Source: Parerythrobacter_A sp963761775
Lineage (GTDB): Bacteria > Pseudomonadota > Alphaproteobacteria > Sphingomonadales > Sphingomonadaceae
Reading direction: 5' to 3'
Assembly: GCA_963761775.1 (NCBI GenBank)
Contig: CAVXIF010000011.1
Location: 1,131,808 to 1,195,807 of the forward strand
DNA: 64,000 bases
Both the position numbers and the translations under genes were made by a program. Positions 18,117 through 30,144 of this stretch are shown here, in pieces. The stretch's first letter is position 1. Each line of letters opens with the position of its first letter. The notes below the pieces were generated by a model. It was not told the origin of the DNA, made no database searches, and was given only the letters and a program-made list of their open reading frames with translations.

Positions 18117-18974
18117 TCAGGACTCCTCATTCTTGGAATTGGCATCCGCTTCGGGCGTACCGCTGGCCGTACCGACCCCGGAGTCCTGCTGCTGCGCCAG
18201 CTTTTCCTGCTGCTCCAACGGAACCTCAGGGTTGGTTTCCTGCGTTGCGGCGGTTTCGATCATGCCGGCATCGGCATCTTCGGTAACGAACTCGTCGGCG
18301 TTGCGGCGCATGGCACCGGGGAACGGGAGGTCGTCCTGCCGCAGCTTCACGGAATCGCGCACAACCAGCCAGCCATTCTTGTGACCGGGGACGGAACCCT
18401 TGACGAACAATAGGCCGCGATCGGCATCCGTGCGAACGATTTCGAGGTTCTGCTGGGTCCGCTGACGCGCGCCCATATGCCCCGCCATCTTCTTGCCCTT
18501 GAAAACCTTGCCGGGATCCTGGTTCTGACCCGTCGAACCGTGCGAACGGTGACTGATCGACACACCGTGGGTTGCGCGAAGACCGCCGAAGCCCCAGCGC
18601 TTCATGGCACCGGCGAAGCCCTTGCCCTGCGTGTGACCGGTAATGTCGACCTTTTGGCCTGCATTAAAATGCTCGGCGGAAATGCGTGCGCCGATGGGCA
18701 GCAGACCATCTTCGCCGTCGAGGCGGAATTCGGCGATGCGCATTTTCAGGCCTACCTCGGCCTTCGCGAAATGCTCGCGCTGCGGCTTGGCAACGTTCTT
18801 CTGCTTGGCTGCACCCGCGCCGACCTGAAGGGCGAAGTAGCCATCGCGGTCGGATGTACGGTGCGACACGACCTGGCAGTCTTCCAGTGACAGAACGGTA
18901 ACGGGCACGTGCCGTCCGTCCTCCTGGAAGAGGCGGGTCATCCCGACTTTCTTAGCGATCACGCCTGTGCGCAT
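18117..18974 (-). CDS. rplC: 50S ribosomal protein L3 with acidic/Gln-rich tail
   Basis: 285 residues starting at MRTGVIAKKVGMTRLFQEDG. QGKGFAGAMKRWGFGGLRAT is the peptidyl-transferase-reaching loop, and HMGARQRTQQNLEIVRTDAD follows. The last ~60 residues (from about NADEFVTEDAD) form an acidic, Gln-rich tail that L3 homologues of normal length (about 210-250) lack. A 206-base gap without a gene separates it from rpsJ. Confidence 0.97.
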   Translation of the reverse strand: MRTGVIAKKVGMTRLFQEDGRHVPVTVLSLEDCQVVSHRTSDRDGYFALQVGAGAAKQKNVAKPQREHFAKAEVGLKMRIAEFRLDGEDGLLPIGARISAEHFNAGQKVDITGHTQGKGFAGAMKRWGFGGLRATHGVSISHRSHGSTGQNQDPGKVFKGKKMAGHMGARQRTQQNLEIVRTDADRGLLFVKGSVPGHKNGWLVVRDSVKLRQDDLPFPGAMRRNADEFVTEDADAGMIETAATQETNPEVPLEQQEKLAQQQDSGVGTASGTPEADANSKNEES

Positions 18975-19180
18975 CGTCAAAACTCCTAACACAGAGGCAC
19001 CGCGGACCATCCACGGTGCTTGCCAGCCCTGATTTGATACGCGCCCCGTCCGGGCCGAGTGCGCCCGACGCCGGAGCGATGGGTGCGAGACGGGGGACGC
19101 AGCCCGGTCGATGGACCGGCGGTATCCCTTATTCGTCCGGTTAGCTTATCGTCCCACCGGCGGGACCGATCCTGACCAGC

Positions 19181-19492
19181 CTACGCCAGCTTGATCTCGA
19201 CATTTACGCCTGCGGCGAGGTCGAGCTTCATCAGCGCGTCCACGGTCTGGGCGTTGGGCTGCACGATGTCGAGCAACCGCTTGTAGGTGCGCACCTCGAA
19301 CTGCTCGCGCGACTTCTTGTCGATATGCGGGCCGCGGTTCACGGTGAACTTCTCGATCCTCGTCGGCATCGGAATGGGCCCGCGAATAAGCGCACCTGTC
19401 CGGCGTGCTGTCTCCGCGATTTCGCCAGTTGCCTGGTCGAGAACGCGGTGGTCAAACGCCTTAAGGCGAATGCGAATATTCTGGGCTTCCAT
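19181..19492 (-). CDS. rpsJ: 30S ribosomal protein S10
   Basis: 103 residues; also the transcription antitermination factor NusE. MEAQNIRIRLKAFDHRVLDQ and RGPIPMPTRIEKFTVNRGPH identify it. I set the start at MEAQN; the frame upstream has no conserved residues. It is the first gene of the S10 group, and the tuf terminator ends fewer than 30 bases before it. Confidence 0.97.
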   Translation of the reverse strand: MEAQNIRIRLKAFDHRVLDQATGEIAETARRTGALIRGPIPMPTRIEKFTVNRGPHIDKKSREQFEVRTYKRLLDIVQPNAQTVDALMKLDLAAGVNVEIKLA

Positions 19493-19515
19493 GTCCGTAT
19501 ACCGATGAGAAAGAG

Positions 19516-19570
19516 CAAACAAAAATCAGCGGCCCCGCCCTCTCCCGTCTCCGAGGGAGAATGGGGCCGC
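19516..19570 (-). terminator. Strong hairpin terminator between tuf and rpsJ
   Basis: Eight perfect pairs (GCGGCCCC 19529-19536 with GGGGCCGC 19563-19570) enclose a second 6-bp stem (TCTCCC/GGGAGA). On the minus strand the hairpin is followed by TGATTTTTGTTT. This is a textbook rho-independent terminator for tuf, located 24 bases before the rpsJ start codon. Confidence 0.8.
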
Positions 19571-19600
19571 CGATCGAATTTTCAGTAACCAAATTCAGTT

Positions 19601-19622
19601 GGCGCGGGACGAATCCCGCGCC
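19601..19622 (-). terminator. Second hairpin in the tuf 3' region
   Basis: A perfect 9-bp stem (GGCGCGGGA with TCCCGCGCC) with a four-base loop lies 18 bases after the tuf stop. There is no long T run behind it, so it may protect the tuf mRNA 3' end or act together with the stronger hairpin downstream. Confidence 0.5.
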
Positions 19623-19639
19623 GGTTGATCGGGCTTCTA

Positions 19640-20815
<1,176 letters not shown>

Positions 20816-20932
20816 GATTCTCTATAACCTTGTGTTGAAATGAATGTCCGGGCCGGAGCTTCCTCCGAAACGGCGGCACCCGGCAAAACAGGCGCCGCCC
20901 TTAAACCCGATGCCGGAGTTAGGCAAGCGTCG

Positions 20933-23026
<2,094 letters not shown>

Positions 23027-23108
23027 GAGGTATTCCTTAAACGGGTTCGGGAGAGGCGAATGCCCCACCCATGTAGGGTCTGGTGTTACGTCTTAAAGAC
23101 GTCCCACC

Positions 23109-23579
23109 CTACCAGCGATAATGCGAGAATGCGCGGTTTGCGTCCGCCATGCGGTGCGCGTCTTCGCGCTTCTTGACCGCATTGCCGCGGTTGTTGGCGG
23201 CATCCATCAACTCGCCCGACAGGCGCGCCGACATGGTGGTTTCCGCGCGGCCACGCGCCGCACCGATCAGCCAGCGGATCGCCAGCGCCTGCGCACGTTC
23301 GGGACGCACTTCCACCGGCACCTGGTAGGTGGCACCACCGACGCGGCGGCTGCGGACCTCGACCTGAGGCGACACGTTGTTCAGCGCGTCGTGGAACAGC
23401 TGCACCGGATCGGCCTTGGCCTTGGTCTCCACCGTTTCCAGTGCGCCATAAACGATGCGCTCTGCCGTGGACTTCTTCCCGTCGAGCATGAGGTTGTTCA
23501 TGAACTTCGACAGGATCAGGTCCTTGAACTTGGGATCGGGCAGGATGACCCGCTTTTCGGGACGACGACGACGTGACAT
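23109..23579 (-). CDS. rpsG: 30S ribosomal protein S7
   Basis: 156 residues; nucleates assembly of the 30S head. MSRRRRPEKRVILPDPKFKD and GGATYQVPVEVRPERAQALA are characteristic. Preceded by a 209-base spacer that holds a long palindrome. Confidence 0.98.
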   Translation of the reverse strand: MSRRRRPEKRVILPDPKFKDLILSKFMNNLMLDGKKSTAERIVYGALETVETKAKADPVQLFHDALNNVSPQVEVRSRRVGGATYQVPVEVRPERAQALAIRWLIGAARGRAETTMSARLSGELMDAANNRGNAVKKREDAHRMADANRAFSHYRW

Positions 23580-23623
23580 ATTCTCTAACTCCTTCGGAGT
23601 GCGGCAACCCGTCCGGGTTGCCT

Positions 23624-23710
23624 TGGCTGTTCCGTCCCGCTCCCCCTCCCGACCACCCGATCAGGATAATGCCTTGGGTAGTCGGGAGGGGGAGCGGGAC
23701 GGCACAGCCA
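23624..23710. repeat. Long imperfect palindrome between rpsL and rpsG
   Basis: Arms 23624-23658 and 23676-23710 pair over 35 positions with two mismatches. The inner 21 bases (23632-23652 with 23682-23702) match perfectly, and the loop is 17 bases. It lies in the transcribed spacer of the str operon and would form a very stable RNA hairpin. It could be a REP/MITE-like mobile palindrome or an mRNA processing site; no T run follows it. Confidence 0.75.
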
Positions 23711-23788
23711 GCTTTGGCGGATGCCAAAGCGCACGGACAAAAAACTCGAACCAAGCCGCGCGCAACCAAGCCCGCGACGTTGGCGCCC

Positions 23789-24160
23789 TTACTTCGGCCG
23801 CTTGGCCCCATATTTGGAACGGCTCTTGCGCCGGTCCTTCACACCCTGCGTGTCGAGCACGCCGCGCAGCACGTGGTAGCGCACACCGGGAAGGTCGCGC
23901 ACACGGCCGCCGCGGATCAGCACCACGGAGTGTTCCTGAAGGTTGTGGCCTTCGCCGGGGATGTAGCTGATGACCTCGCGCTGGTTGGTCAGGCGCACCT
24001 TGGCAACCTTGCGCAGCGCAGAGTTCGGCTTCTTCGGCGTGGTGGTATAGACGCGTGTGCAGACGCCGCGCTTCTGGGGATTGGCTTCCATGGCCGGAAC
24101 CTTGGACTTCTCCTTCTGCGGCGTACGGCCCTTGCGGACCAGCTGGTTGATTGTCGGCAT
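23789..24160 (-). CDS. rpsL: 30S ribosomal protein S12
   Basis: 123 residues from MPTINQLVRKGRTPQKEKSK. CTRVYTTTPKKPNSALRKVA is the decoding-centre segment with the lysine that is mutated in streptomycin resistance, and PGVRYHVLRGVLDTQGVKDR follows. First gene of the str group on the minus strand; its promoter must lie in 24161-24706. Confidence 0.98.
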   Translation of the reverse strand: MPTINQLVRKGRTPQKEKSKVPAMEANPQKRGVCTRVYTTTPKKPNSALRKVAKVRLTNQREVISYIPGEGHNLQEHSVVLIRGGRVRDLPGVRYHVLRGVLDTQGVKDRRKSRSKYGAKRPK

Positions 24161-24706
24161 GAAGTACTCTTCACCTGTTGTACGGCCCGACGCGCGACAC
24201 CATGCCACACGAGCGAACCCATGATGATGCCGAAAGCTGTTCCACGGAAGGAGGAAGGCCGCGCAACGCGCCCCTGCGAAAGCAGAGGCCCCGTTCCACC
24301 AGCGCCAAGGCCGATGGCATGCCTTCGCGAAGAAGGCGCACGAACCTGAAACACTCCACCCGAAACACCCGACGGCACCGGATTACTTTGACGGCCACCC
24401 GCCCGAACGATCCTTGCGACCATCCGAACACACAAAAGCCCGACCGCAAACGATTCGCTCTTAGTGAGAGCGGGATCGAAGCATCGGACTTCCGGAATAA
24501 ACCGGCAATGTTCAGTTCTATCAGTCCAACGACGCGCATGGCGTGCCGTCGATGGGAGGGCGTTTATGTTGGATTTGTGGCGGGGTCAAGATGTGGATTC
24601 CGACGGCACTCGCAGTTGTAACGTGAACAAACATAGTCCAATCTGGAATTACTGCGGTGCATGATGACCGCTGATATGCTAGTTTCGCATGCAGTGGAGA
24701 TGGTGT
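24161..24706. other. Intergenic region upstream of rpsL and of the R-M cassette
   Basis: About 545 bases without a convincing gene. It must contain the minus-strand promoter of the str group and the plus-strand promoter of the methyltransferase. A small stem-loop with a GAAA loop (24271-24287, CCCCTGC/GCAGAGG) is the only clear structure. From about 24560 onward the base composition becomes AT-richer, marking the left edge of the acquired cassette. Confidence 0.4.
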
Positions 24707-25879
24707 TTGTCAAAGTTAACGTTCTACGAGTTTTTCGCCGGTGGCGGTATGGCTCGCGCCGGTTTAGGCGAAGCATGGGAGTGCAAATTTGCAAATGACT
24801 TCTGTGATATGAAGCGTGATGTCTACACTAAAAATTGGGGTGTAAAGGATTTTGTAGGCGGCGATATTAACGGCCTAGATTCGATTATGCTTCCGGGAAA
24901 GGCGGATTTGGCTTGGGCATCTTTTCCTTGCCAAGATTTGTCCCTAGCTGGGAACGGCGGTGGGATCGGACGTAAGACGAAGGTGCCAGAGACAAGGTCT
25001 GGTGCTTATTGGGGATTTTGGGATCTGATCTCACAACTTCGATCTGAATCGCGGCCGCCACGCGCTCTAGTATTAGAGAATGTCGTTGGGTTCCTCTCGT
25101 CCAACAATTGTGCCGATTTCAAGTTAGTGTGTGAAACCATTATCGAGCTTGGCTACAGAGTTGGAGCAACAGTAATTGATGCGAAACTTTTTGTACCACA
25201 AAGCCGACCGCGCGTTTTCCTGATTGCTATACGCGAGGATGAAATTGTCCCCCCAGAGCTTGTGAAGGCTACGCCCGCATCACTATGGCACACGCCCGCC
25301 ATCGTTCGAGCAAAAGAAAAGCTATCGAAGCAGGCCCAGGCTCAATGGCTTTGGTGGCAGCCTAAAGAGCCGACCAGAGCGGTCACAAAACTATCCAGTA
25401 TCATTGGCGATGAGCCGGTTGGTTGTCAGTGGCATGAACCTAAGCAAACGCAACGCTTGCTATCCATGATGACGGAAGGGAATTTGGCCAAGGTTCGGTC
25501 TGCGATGAGTAGCAACGAAAGGCGTGTAGGAGCTATCTTTAAGCGAACCCGCCTCGATACACGCGGTAACAAAACTCAACGTGCTGAGGTCCGGTTCGAT
25601 GAGACAGCTGGATGCTTGAGAACGCCTGGAGGTGGGTCTAGCCGCCAGATTGTTTTAGTCGTGCAAGGTTCGTCAGTACGAAGTCGGCTGCTATCTCCTA
25701 GAGAAGCATTCCGTTTGATGGGGTTAGAAGCGGATTATGAAATGCCGCAACGTTACAACGATGCTCTCCATGTCGCTGGCGACGGCGTTTGCGTCCCGGT
25801 TGTATCGTTCATCAGCACCGAGATATTAGAACAGGTACTTACACCAAAAGGTTGTCAGGTTACACGTCAAGCAGCATAG
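24707..25879 (+). CDS. DNA (cytosine-5-)-methyltransferase of a type II R-M system
   Basis: Transfers a methyl group from SAM to C5 of cytosine in a DNA target. Motifs from a TTG start: I FAGGGMARAGLG (10-21), IV SFPCQDLS with catalytic Cys75, VI ENVVGFL (124-130), VIII QSRPRVFLIAI, IX LLSPREAFRLMGL and X GDGVCVPVV. The target recognition domain lies between VIII and IX. I chose TTG 24707 because GGAG lies seven bases before it; the in-frame ATG at 24689 has no ribosome-binding site. The gene is much AT-richer than its neighbours, and eight bases separate it from the nuclease gene. Target sequence not predictable here. Confidence 0.92.
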   Translation: MSKLTFYEFFAGGGMARAGLGEAWECKFANDFCDMKRDVYTKNWGVKDFVGGDINGLDSIMLPGKADLAWASFPCQDLSLAGNGGGIGRKTKVPETRSGAYWGFWDLISQLRSESRPPRALVLENVVGFLSSNNCADFKLVCETIIELGYRVGATVIDAKLFVPQSRPRVFLIAIREDEIVPPELVKATPASLWHTPAIVRAKEKLSKQAQAQWLWWQPKEPTRAVTKLSSIIGDEPVGCQWHEPKQTQRLLSMMTEGNLAKVRSAMSSNERRVGAIFKRTRLDTRGNKTQRAEVRFDETAGCLRTPGGGSSRQIVLVVQGSSVRSRLLSPREAFRLMGLEADYEMPQRYNDALHVAGDGVCVPVVSFISTEILEQVLTPKGCQVTRQAA

Positions 25880-25887
25880 CGAAGATT

Positions 25888-26451
25888 ATGGCAATTGATC
25901 TGAAGTACCGAAAGAACGCACTTCGCAAACTGACCAATGAGATTGGTTGCTACGTTCTATGCGACCTCGATGAAGTGCCTATATATGTTGGGCAATCTAA
26001 AGACGGTATTCGTACGCGGGTAAATCGCCATCTTACCTCTGCTCGCTCCGATATCATTGCGAACCGGCAAGTAGATGTATGGGAAATTGCTTATGTATGG
26101 GCTTATCCTACAAATCGGCAGCGAATTGGCTCACTAGAAGATGCGCTTTTCCATCAATATCATCCAAAATCGGCGTTAATGAACGGAAAGATTCCGCCCG
26201 TACCTGTCGACGCATATGAGATACCAGAACCTTCGCAGGTTTTATGCGTCATGGCCGAGGAAGAGATCGAGGACAAAAAAGATCCGGCATTGCGGTTGCC
26301 CCGGCAAGCAGAGCACTATTCTCAGATAGTAGGTCATTTTTTAGCAGTGAAAAATAGTTCGGAAATTGCGTTGGCTATGGACGCGCATTTCGAGCGGCTT
26401 CGAAAATACCATCGTTTGTTGTTAGGGTTGGACGAGATCGAAACCGGCTAG
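25888..26451 (+). CDS. GIY-YIG endonuclease, probable restriction partner of the methyltransferase
   Basis: 187 residues. The GIY-YIG nuclease core is visible: a divergent GCYVL (20-24) and IYVGQS (32-37), then the catalytic Arg in GIRTRVNRHL (Arg44), the metal-binding Glu84 in SLEDALFHQY and Asn99 in LMNGK. That Glu-Asn spacing fits the family. GIY-YIG type II restriction enzymes such as Eco29kI are paired with C5 methyltransferases, which is the arrangement here: same strand, eight-base gap, same AT-rich composition. An alternative is a nicking repair enzyme of the Vsr type, but the fold is different. Confidence 0.85.
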   Translation: MAIDLKYRKNALRKLTNEIGCYVLCDLDEVPIYVGQSKDGIRTRVNRHLTSARSDIIANRQVDVWEIAYVWAYPTNRQRIGSLEDALFHQYHPKSALMNGKIPPVPVDAYEIPEPSQVLCVMAEEEIEDKKDPALRLPRQAEHYSQIVGHFLAVKNSSEIALAMDAHFERLRKYHRLLLGLDEIETG

Positions 26452-26571
26452 GCTTTGAATGGTCATCCGCAAGTAAGTTCGCAAGTGCGTGGCTCGTAGA
26501 CCGCGATACGTTCGCATAACTCGTTCAAAAACCATTTTCCTACACGCCCCCTTTCTGCAATCTGCTCCGGC

Positions 26572-27702
26572 ATGACACATCCAAACGTTCATGCCGCCCC
26601 CTCCCCCCACACGAACAAGGCAGCGTCCGACTCGCCGCGGCCCGCTTACCAAACGCTATCCGGCAAGCAGGTGCTCGCCGATCTCGAAGCGGCCGAAGAG
26701 CGCTCCGCCCCGCGCAATCCGAACTTCGACGAGAACGGCCAGTTGAGCGAGGCCTATCTTGCGCACATTGCCTCCAATCCCGACGAGCTGCCCGACCACG
26801 AGGAAGTCGATTACGACGCGGAATACGGCAACCCCGAACCGCCGGGCCGATGCACGCGCGCCATTCCCCGTCAGGGCACCTCCGCGGTCGCCTATGTCGG
26901 GGAGGAGCCGGACGAGGACGATCCCCTGCTGGCGTTCGAGCCCTATCTGCACGCTCGCCCGCGCGGCAATTCCATCACGCCGGAGCGGCAGCGCAAGTTC
27001 ATCGCCACCCTCGCCGCCACCGGCATCGTCCAGCAGGCGGCCCGTTCCATCGGCAAGTCGATGGAGGCGCTGTACAAGCTGCGCGCGCGGCCCGGGGCGG
27101 AAGGGTTCCGGGAGGCATGGGAGGCGGCGCTGGATCGCGGGGTGCAGCGGCTGGAGGACTGTGCGCTCGAACGGGCCATCCAGGGCACGCCCACGCCCAT
27201 CGTGTCGGGCGGCAAGCTTCTGGGCGAGTGGGACAAGCCCGACAACATGCTGCTGCGCTTCCTGCTGCGATACCGCCTGCCGCAACGCTACGGCGCGCAG
27301 CAGTTGCAGCCCGGCGATGCGGTTTACGAGCGCATCCGGGACGAGGTGATGCAGGACTATCGCGACAACGGGCCAACGCCGGAAGATGCGATGGCAAAGC
27401 TGGAAAAGATGTTCGAGGCCAAGCGCAAGCAGCGGCTGCGGCAGGAGGCCGCCGAGCTGGAGGCGTTTCCGGAACTGCGCCGCATGACCGCGGCGCAATG
27501 GGAGGCGGAGAAGGCGGGCGCGAGTGCGGAGGAAGTGGCGGCGCTGGGCCACACCGCGTTCGAGCGCATTTCGGACTGGCACGCGCATCTGGTCGACGAC
27601 GCGATGGAAGCGACGGTGGCGATGTATCGGGAGCGCGAGGGGCGGGCGCTGGATACGCCGCAAGACGACGCGCCTGAGGAGGACCGGTCGGCAGCGGGCT
27701 AG
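26572..27702 (+). CDS. Uncharacterised protein with a terminase-small-subunit-like helix-turn-helix
   Basis: 376 residues, function not known to me. Residues 1-130 are polar, acidic and probably disordered (NPDELPDHEEVDYDAEYGNP). A helical DNA-binding-like segment follows at about 140-185 (QRKFIATLAATGIVQQAARS, then SMEALYKLRARPGAEGFREA), as in terminase small subunits and related HTH proteins. The C-terminal half is charged and helical (EAKRKQRLRQEAAELEAF). GC-rich base use like the core genome, unlike the R-M cassette just upstream. No large terminase or other phage gene is adjacent. Confidence 0.6.
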   Translation: MTHPNVHAAPSPHTNKAASDSPRPAYQTLSGKQVLADLEAAEERSAPRNPNFDENGQLSEAYLAHIASNPDELPDHEEVDYDAEYGNPEPPGRCTRAIPRQGTSAVAYVGEEPDEDDPLLAFEPYLHARPRGNSITPERQRKFIATLAATGIVQQAARSIGKSMEALYKLRARPGAEGFREAWEAALDRGVQRLEDCALERAIQGTPTPIVSGGKLLGEWDKPDNMLLRFLLRYRLPQRYGAQQLQPGDAVYERIRDEVMQDYRDNGPTPEDAMAKLEKMFEAKRKQRLRQEAAELEAFPELRRMTAAQWEAEKAGASAEEVAALGHTAFERISDWHAHLVDDAMEATVAMYREREGRALDTPQDDAPEEDRSAAG

Positions 27703-27714
27703 GTGGCGGCAGCG

Positions 27715-28534
27715 TCAGGCCGTGTTCGGGTCGTTCCCAGTGAGAAACGCCACCAGCGCGCGGACCTTTTTCTGGCGCCATTGCGGCAGGGGGGCGACCA
27801 GCCAGTAGGCGCGGCGGCCCTCGTCCGGCCCCTCCAGTATCGTGACCCGCCCCGCCGCGATGGCGTCCTCCACCAGCAGCAGCGGCAGCACCGCGCGGCC
27901 CATGCCCGCCGCCGCGCTGCGACAGCGCCTGTCCGGCATTGGCGACCTGCACCGATGGCGTCGCGCCTTCGGGCAGCGGGGCGCCGGGCCAGTCGATCCA
28001 CTCGTCCCTTGCGGCATCGTCCGCATCGGTGGCCGCTACCACCACGCGGCGAGCGGGGGCGAGTTCGACGCCTTCCAGCTCGCCCGGCCCGTCCGCCAGC
28101 CGGATCGCCATGTCGAGGTTCGCCTCGGCGAAGTCGGCGTCTTCGTTCTCGACCAGCTGGAAGCGGGTGCCGGGGTGCGCGGTGCGCCAGGCGGCGAGGC
28201 GCGGGGCGAGCCATTGCGCGTAGAATTCGCGCGGAGCGGCGATGGTGAAGCGGTCGCTGGCCTGCCCCGCCTGCATCGCCTGCACGCTTTCCTCGAATTT
28301 CAGGAAGCCTTCGCGCAACGGGTCCAGCCCCGCCGCGCCCTCCGCCGTCATTTCCAGCCCCCGGCTGGTGCGGCGGAACAGCACGGTGCCGAGGTGATCC
28401 TCCAGCGCCCTGATCTGCTGCCCCACGGCGGCAGGCGTCACCGCCAGCTCGTCCGCTGCGCGGGTAAAGCTGAGGTGCCGCGCGGCGGCGTCGTAGACGC
28501 GCAGGGCGTTCAGGGGCAGGTGGGTGCGCTTCAC
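27715..28534 (-). pseudogene. LysR-family (GcvA-like) regulator with a frameshift
   Basis: From GTG 28534 the frame encodes a winged HTH (LPLNALRVYDAAARHLSFTR, AVTPAAVGQQIRALEDHLG) and most of the substrate-binding domain. Near 27918-27925 the frame must slip by one base: the C-terminal part (GMGRAVLPLLLVEDAIAAGR, then WLVAPLPQWRQKKVRALVAF) continues in the next frame to the stop at 27715. Removing one base from the C/G-rich stretch gives an uninterrupted LysR protein of normal length. The start lies 11 bases after the apaG stop. Either a sequencing indel or a recent mutation. Confidence 0.8.
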
Positions 28535-28544
28535 AGGACGGCGA

Positions 28545-28943
28545 TTATTGTGCCGTGGCGGGTGCCGCGAGCGGGAAATACGGGATGCGAATTTCCACCG
28601 GTTCGCCCGCTGCATCCGCAAACGTGTAGAACCCTTCCATCGAGCCGTGCGGCGTCGTCAGCGGGCAGCCGGAAACGTAATCGTGGCTGTCGCCCGGTGC
28701 GAGCAGCGGCTGTTCGCCAACCACGCCTTCGCCATCGACATGGTTCACCATCCCGCGCCCGTCGGTAATGCGCCAGTGGCGGCTGCGCAGCGTCATCGGC
28801 GCATCGCCCCCGTTCTCGATGCGGATGTGGTACATCCAGAACCACTTGCCGACCGCGGGCTGCGACTGTTCGGGCAGGAAGTTGACGGCAACCCGCACGG
28901 TAATCCCGGCGGTGGTCGCGGCGTGGGCGAAGAGTTCTTTCAT
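28545..28943 (-). CDS. apaG: ApaG/DUF525-domain protein
   Basis: 132 residues, a beta-sandwich protein of uncertain function, related to the ApaG domain of F-box proteins. Conserved stretches are YHIRIENGGDAPMTLRSRHW, VVGEQPLLAPGDSHDYVSG and GSMEGFYTF. I chose the start MKELFAHA, since upstream codons are not conserved. Same strand as LysR, 10 bases apart. Confidence 0.92.
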   Translation of the reverse strand: MKELFAHAATTAGITVRVAVNFLPEQSQPAVGKWFWMYHIRIENGGDAPMTLRSRHWRITDGRGMVNHVDGEGVVGEQPLLAPGDSHDYVSGCPLTTPHGSMEGFYTFADAAGEPVEIRIPYFPLAAPATAQ

Positions 28944-29037
28944 GGTATTCTTGACGTAACAATTCTCGCCCGGGTCACAAGAGGCCAATCGCGCTTTACC
29001 CGGCCCAGCCAGCTTCCGATGTCACCACCTTCGCCCG

Positions 29038-30144
29038 TCAGGACTGCTTCTTGTCAAAACGGTCGAGGCTGAAGGTGCGCCGATAGTCGCTATATCTGGT
29101 CGCGAAGTCCTTGCCCGAGCTATCGTATCGCGCAGCGTAGAAACCGCACTGCTCGTTGCGCTGGCTTTCCGAGCGTCTGCGATAAAACCAATAGCAATCG
29201 ACCATCAACCGCGCACGGTTCCAGCGGCGGTCCATCAACTGTCTGCGCGGGACGGTGAGAATATGCCTTTTTGCCCTCAGGAGGTTCGAGAACGCCGCGT
29301 TGACATTGATTTTCGCTTCCGCCTCTTCGACCGTGACGGGCCGGACCCTCTTTGCGCACGCAATCAAGGCATGGTCCGCGATGGCCTTGTCTTCGACGGA
29401 AGAGTTTGCCCAATACATGCGATCATGGATTTTGGCGCAGTAATCCACGCTGAACTCGTCACCGAAATCAAGCGTGGGGTCGGTCCATTTCGTGTTGCCG
29501 TGCCCTCCACCGGTATAGAACCCGAAGCGGTAGCCATTTGTCACCAAAATGCCCTTGTAACAGGCCCTTTTTGAGCCGCTTGCCGCATTCGCGATAATTG
29601 TCGAACCCCACAACATCGGCACGGTTCGACGTCAGCTTGCTGCGAAGCTGTGCATGCGTTCTGAAACGCTGATTGTCGTTGCGTCTCACGCACGACCAGA
29701 TTGTCAGCCGCGCGCCCTGTGCCCGCCTTCCGCCCGGAAGGTCGATGCATTTGTTCGCCGCCGTCTTGATCCTGCCGAACATGCCGAATGGAAAATCCTG
29801 TGTGAACGACCACTTCTGCGTCGCGTAGCCGCGACAGGAATCAAGGCGCAATGCCCGTCCGTTGTGCAGCTTTCTTTCATGAACATCCAGGCACTTGTCT
29901 TCAAACCGGGGCGAGCGCAATTCACGCTGGGCAGTGTAGGCCCAGCGTTGGCGCGTATCGTTGGAATTGCAACGGCGCAACTCGACGATTTCACCATTGG
30001 TTGAAAGGCAATCGGACGTGTTGTTGAAACGGATAAGCGACGTGTCCGGGTTCCATGCCAGTGCCTGCGATGGCAATGCCAGCGCTCCCGCGGCGGCAAC
30101 GATCGCCGCAATCGCCGCTCGAAATGTCGTGTTTCCCCCCGCAC
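29038..30144 (-). pseudogene. Secreted ricin-type lectin fused to a phospholipase A2-like domain (frameshifted)
   Basis: N-terminal part: signal peptide (AAIAAIVAAAGALALPSQALA) and a ricin B-type beta-trefoil (about 140 residues) with repeated W/QxW-like units (RQRWAY, TQKWSFT, NQRFRTH) and cysteine pairs. C-terminal part: YTGGGHGNTKWTDPTLDFGD and SVDYCAKIHDRMYW, whose His-Asp pair resembles the PLA2 active site. The two parts lie in different frames; dropping one G from the GGG at 29565-29567 joins them as RLKKACYKGILV. The signal-peptide frame has no start codon either; one more G in the C/G run at 30135-30140 links it to GTG 30144. No known function; lectin-guided lipase or toxin is inference. 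Confidence 0.65.

Noticed and set aside
24178..24621. Plus-strand frame of about 147 codons upstream of the methyltransferase
   Set aside because: No conserved features, lies in the expected rpsL promoter region, and has abrupt composition change inside it.
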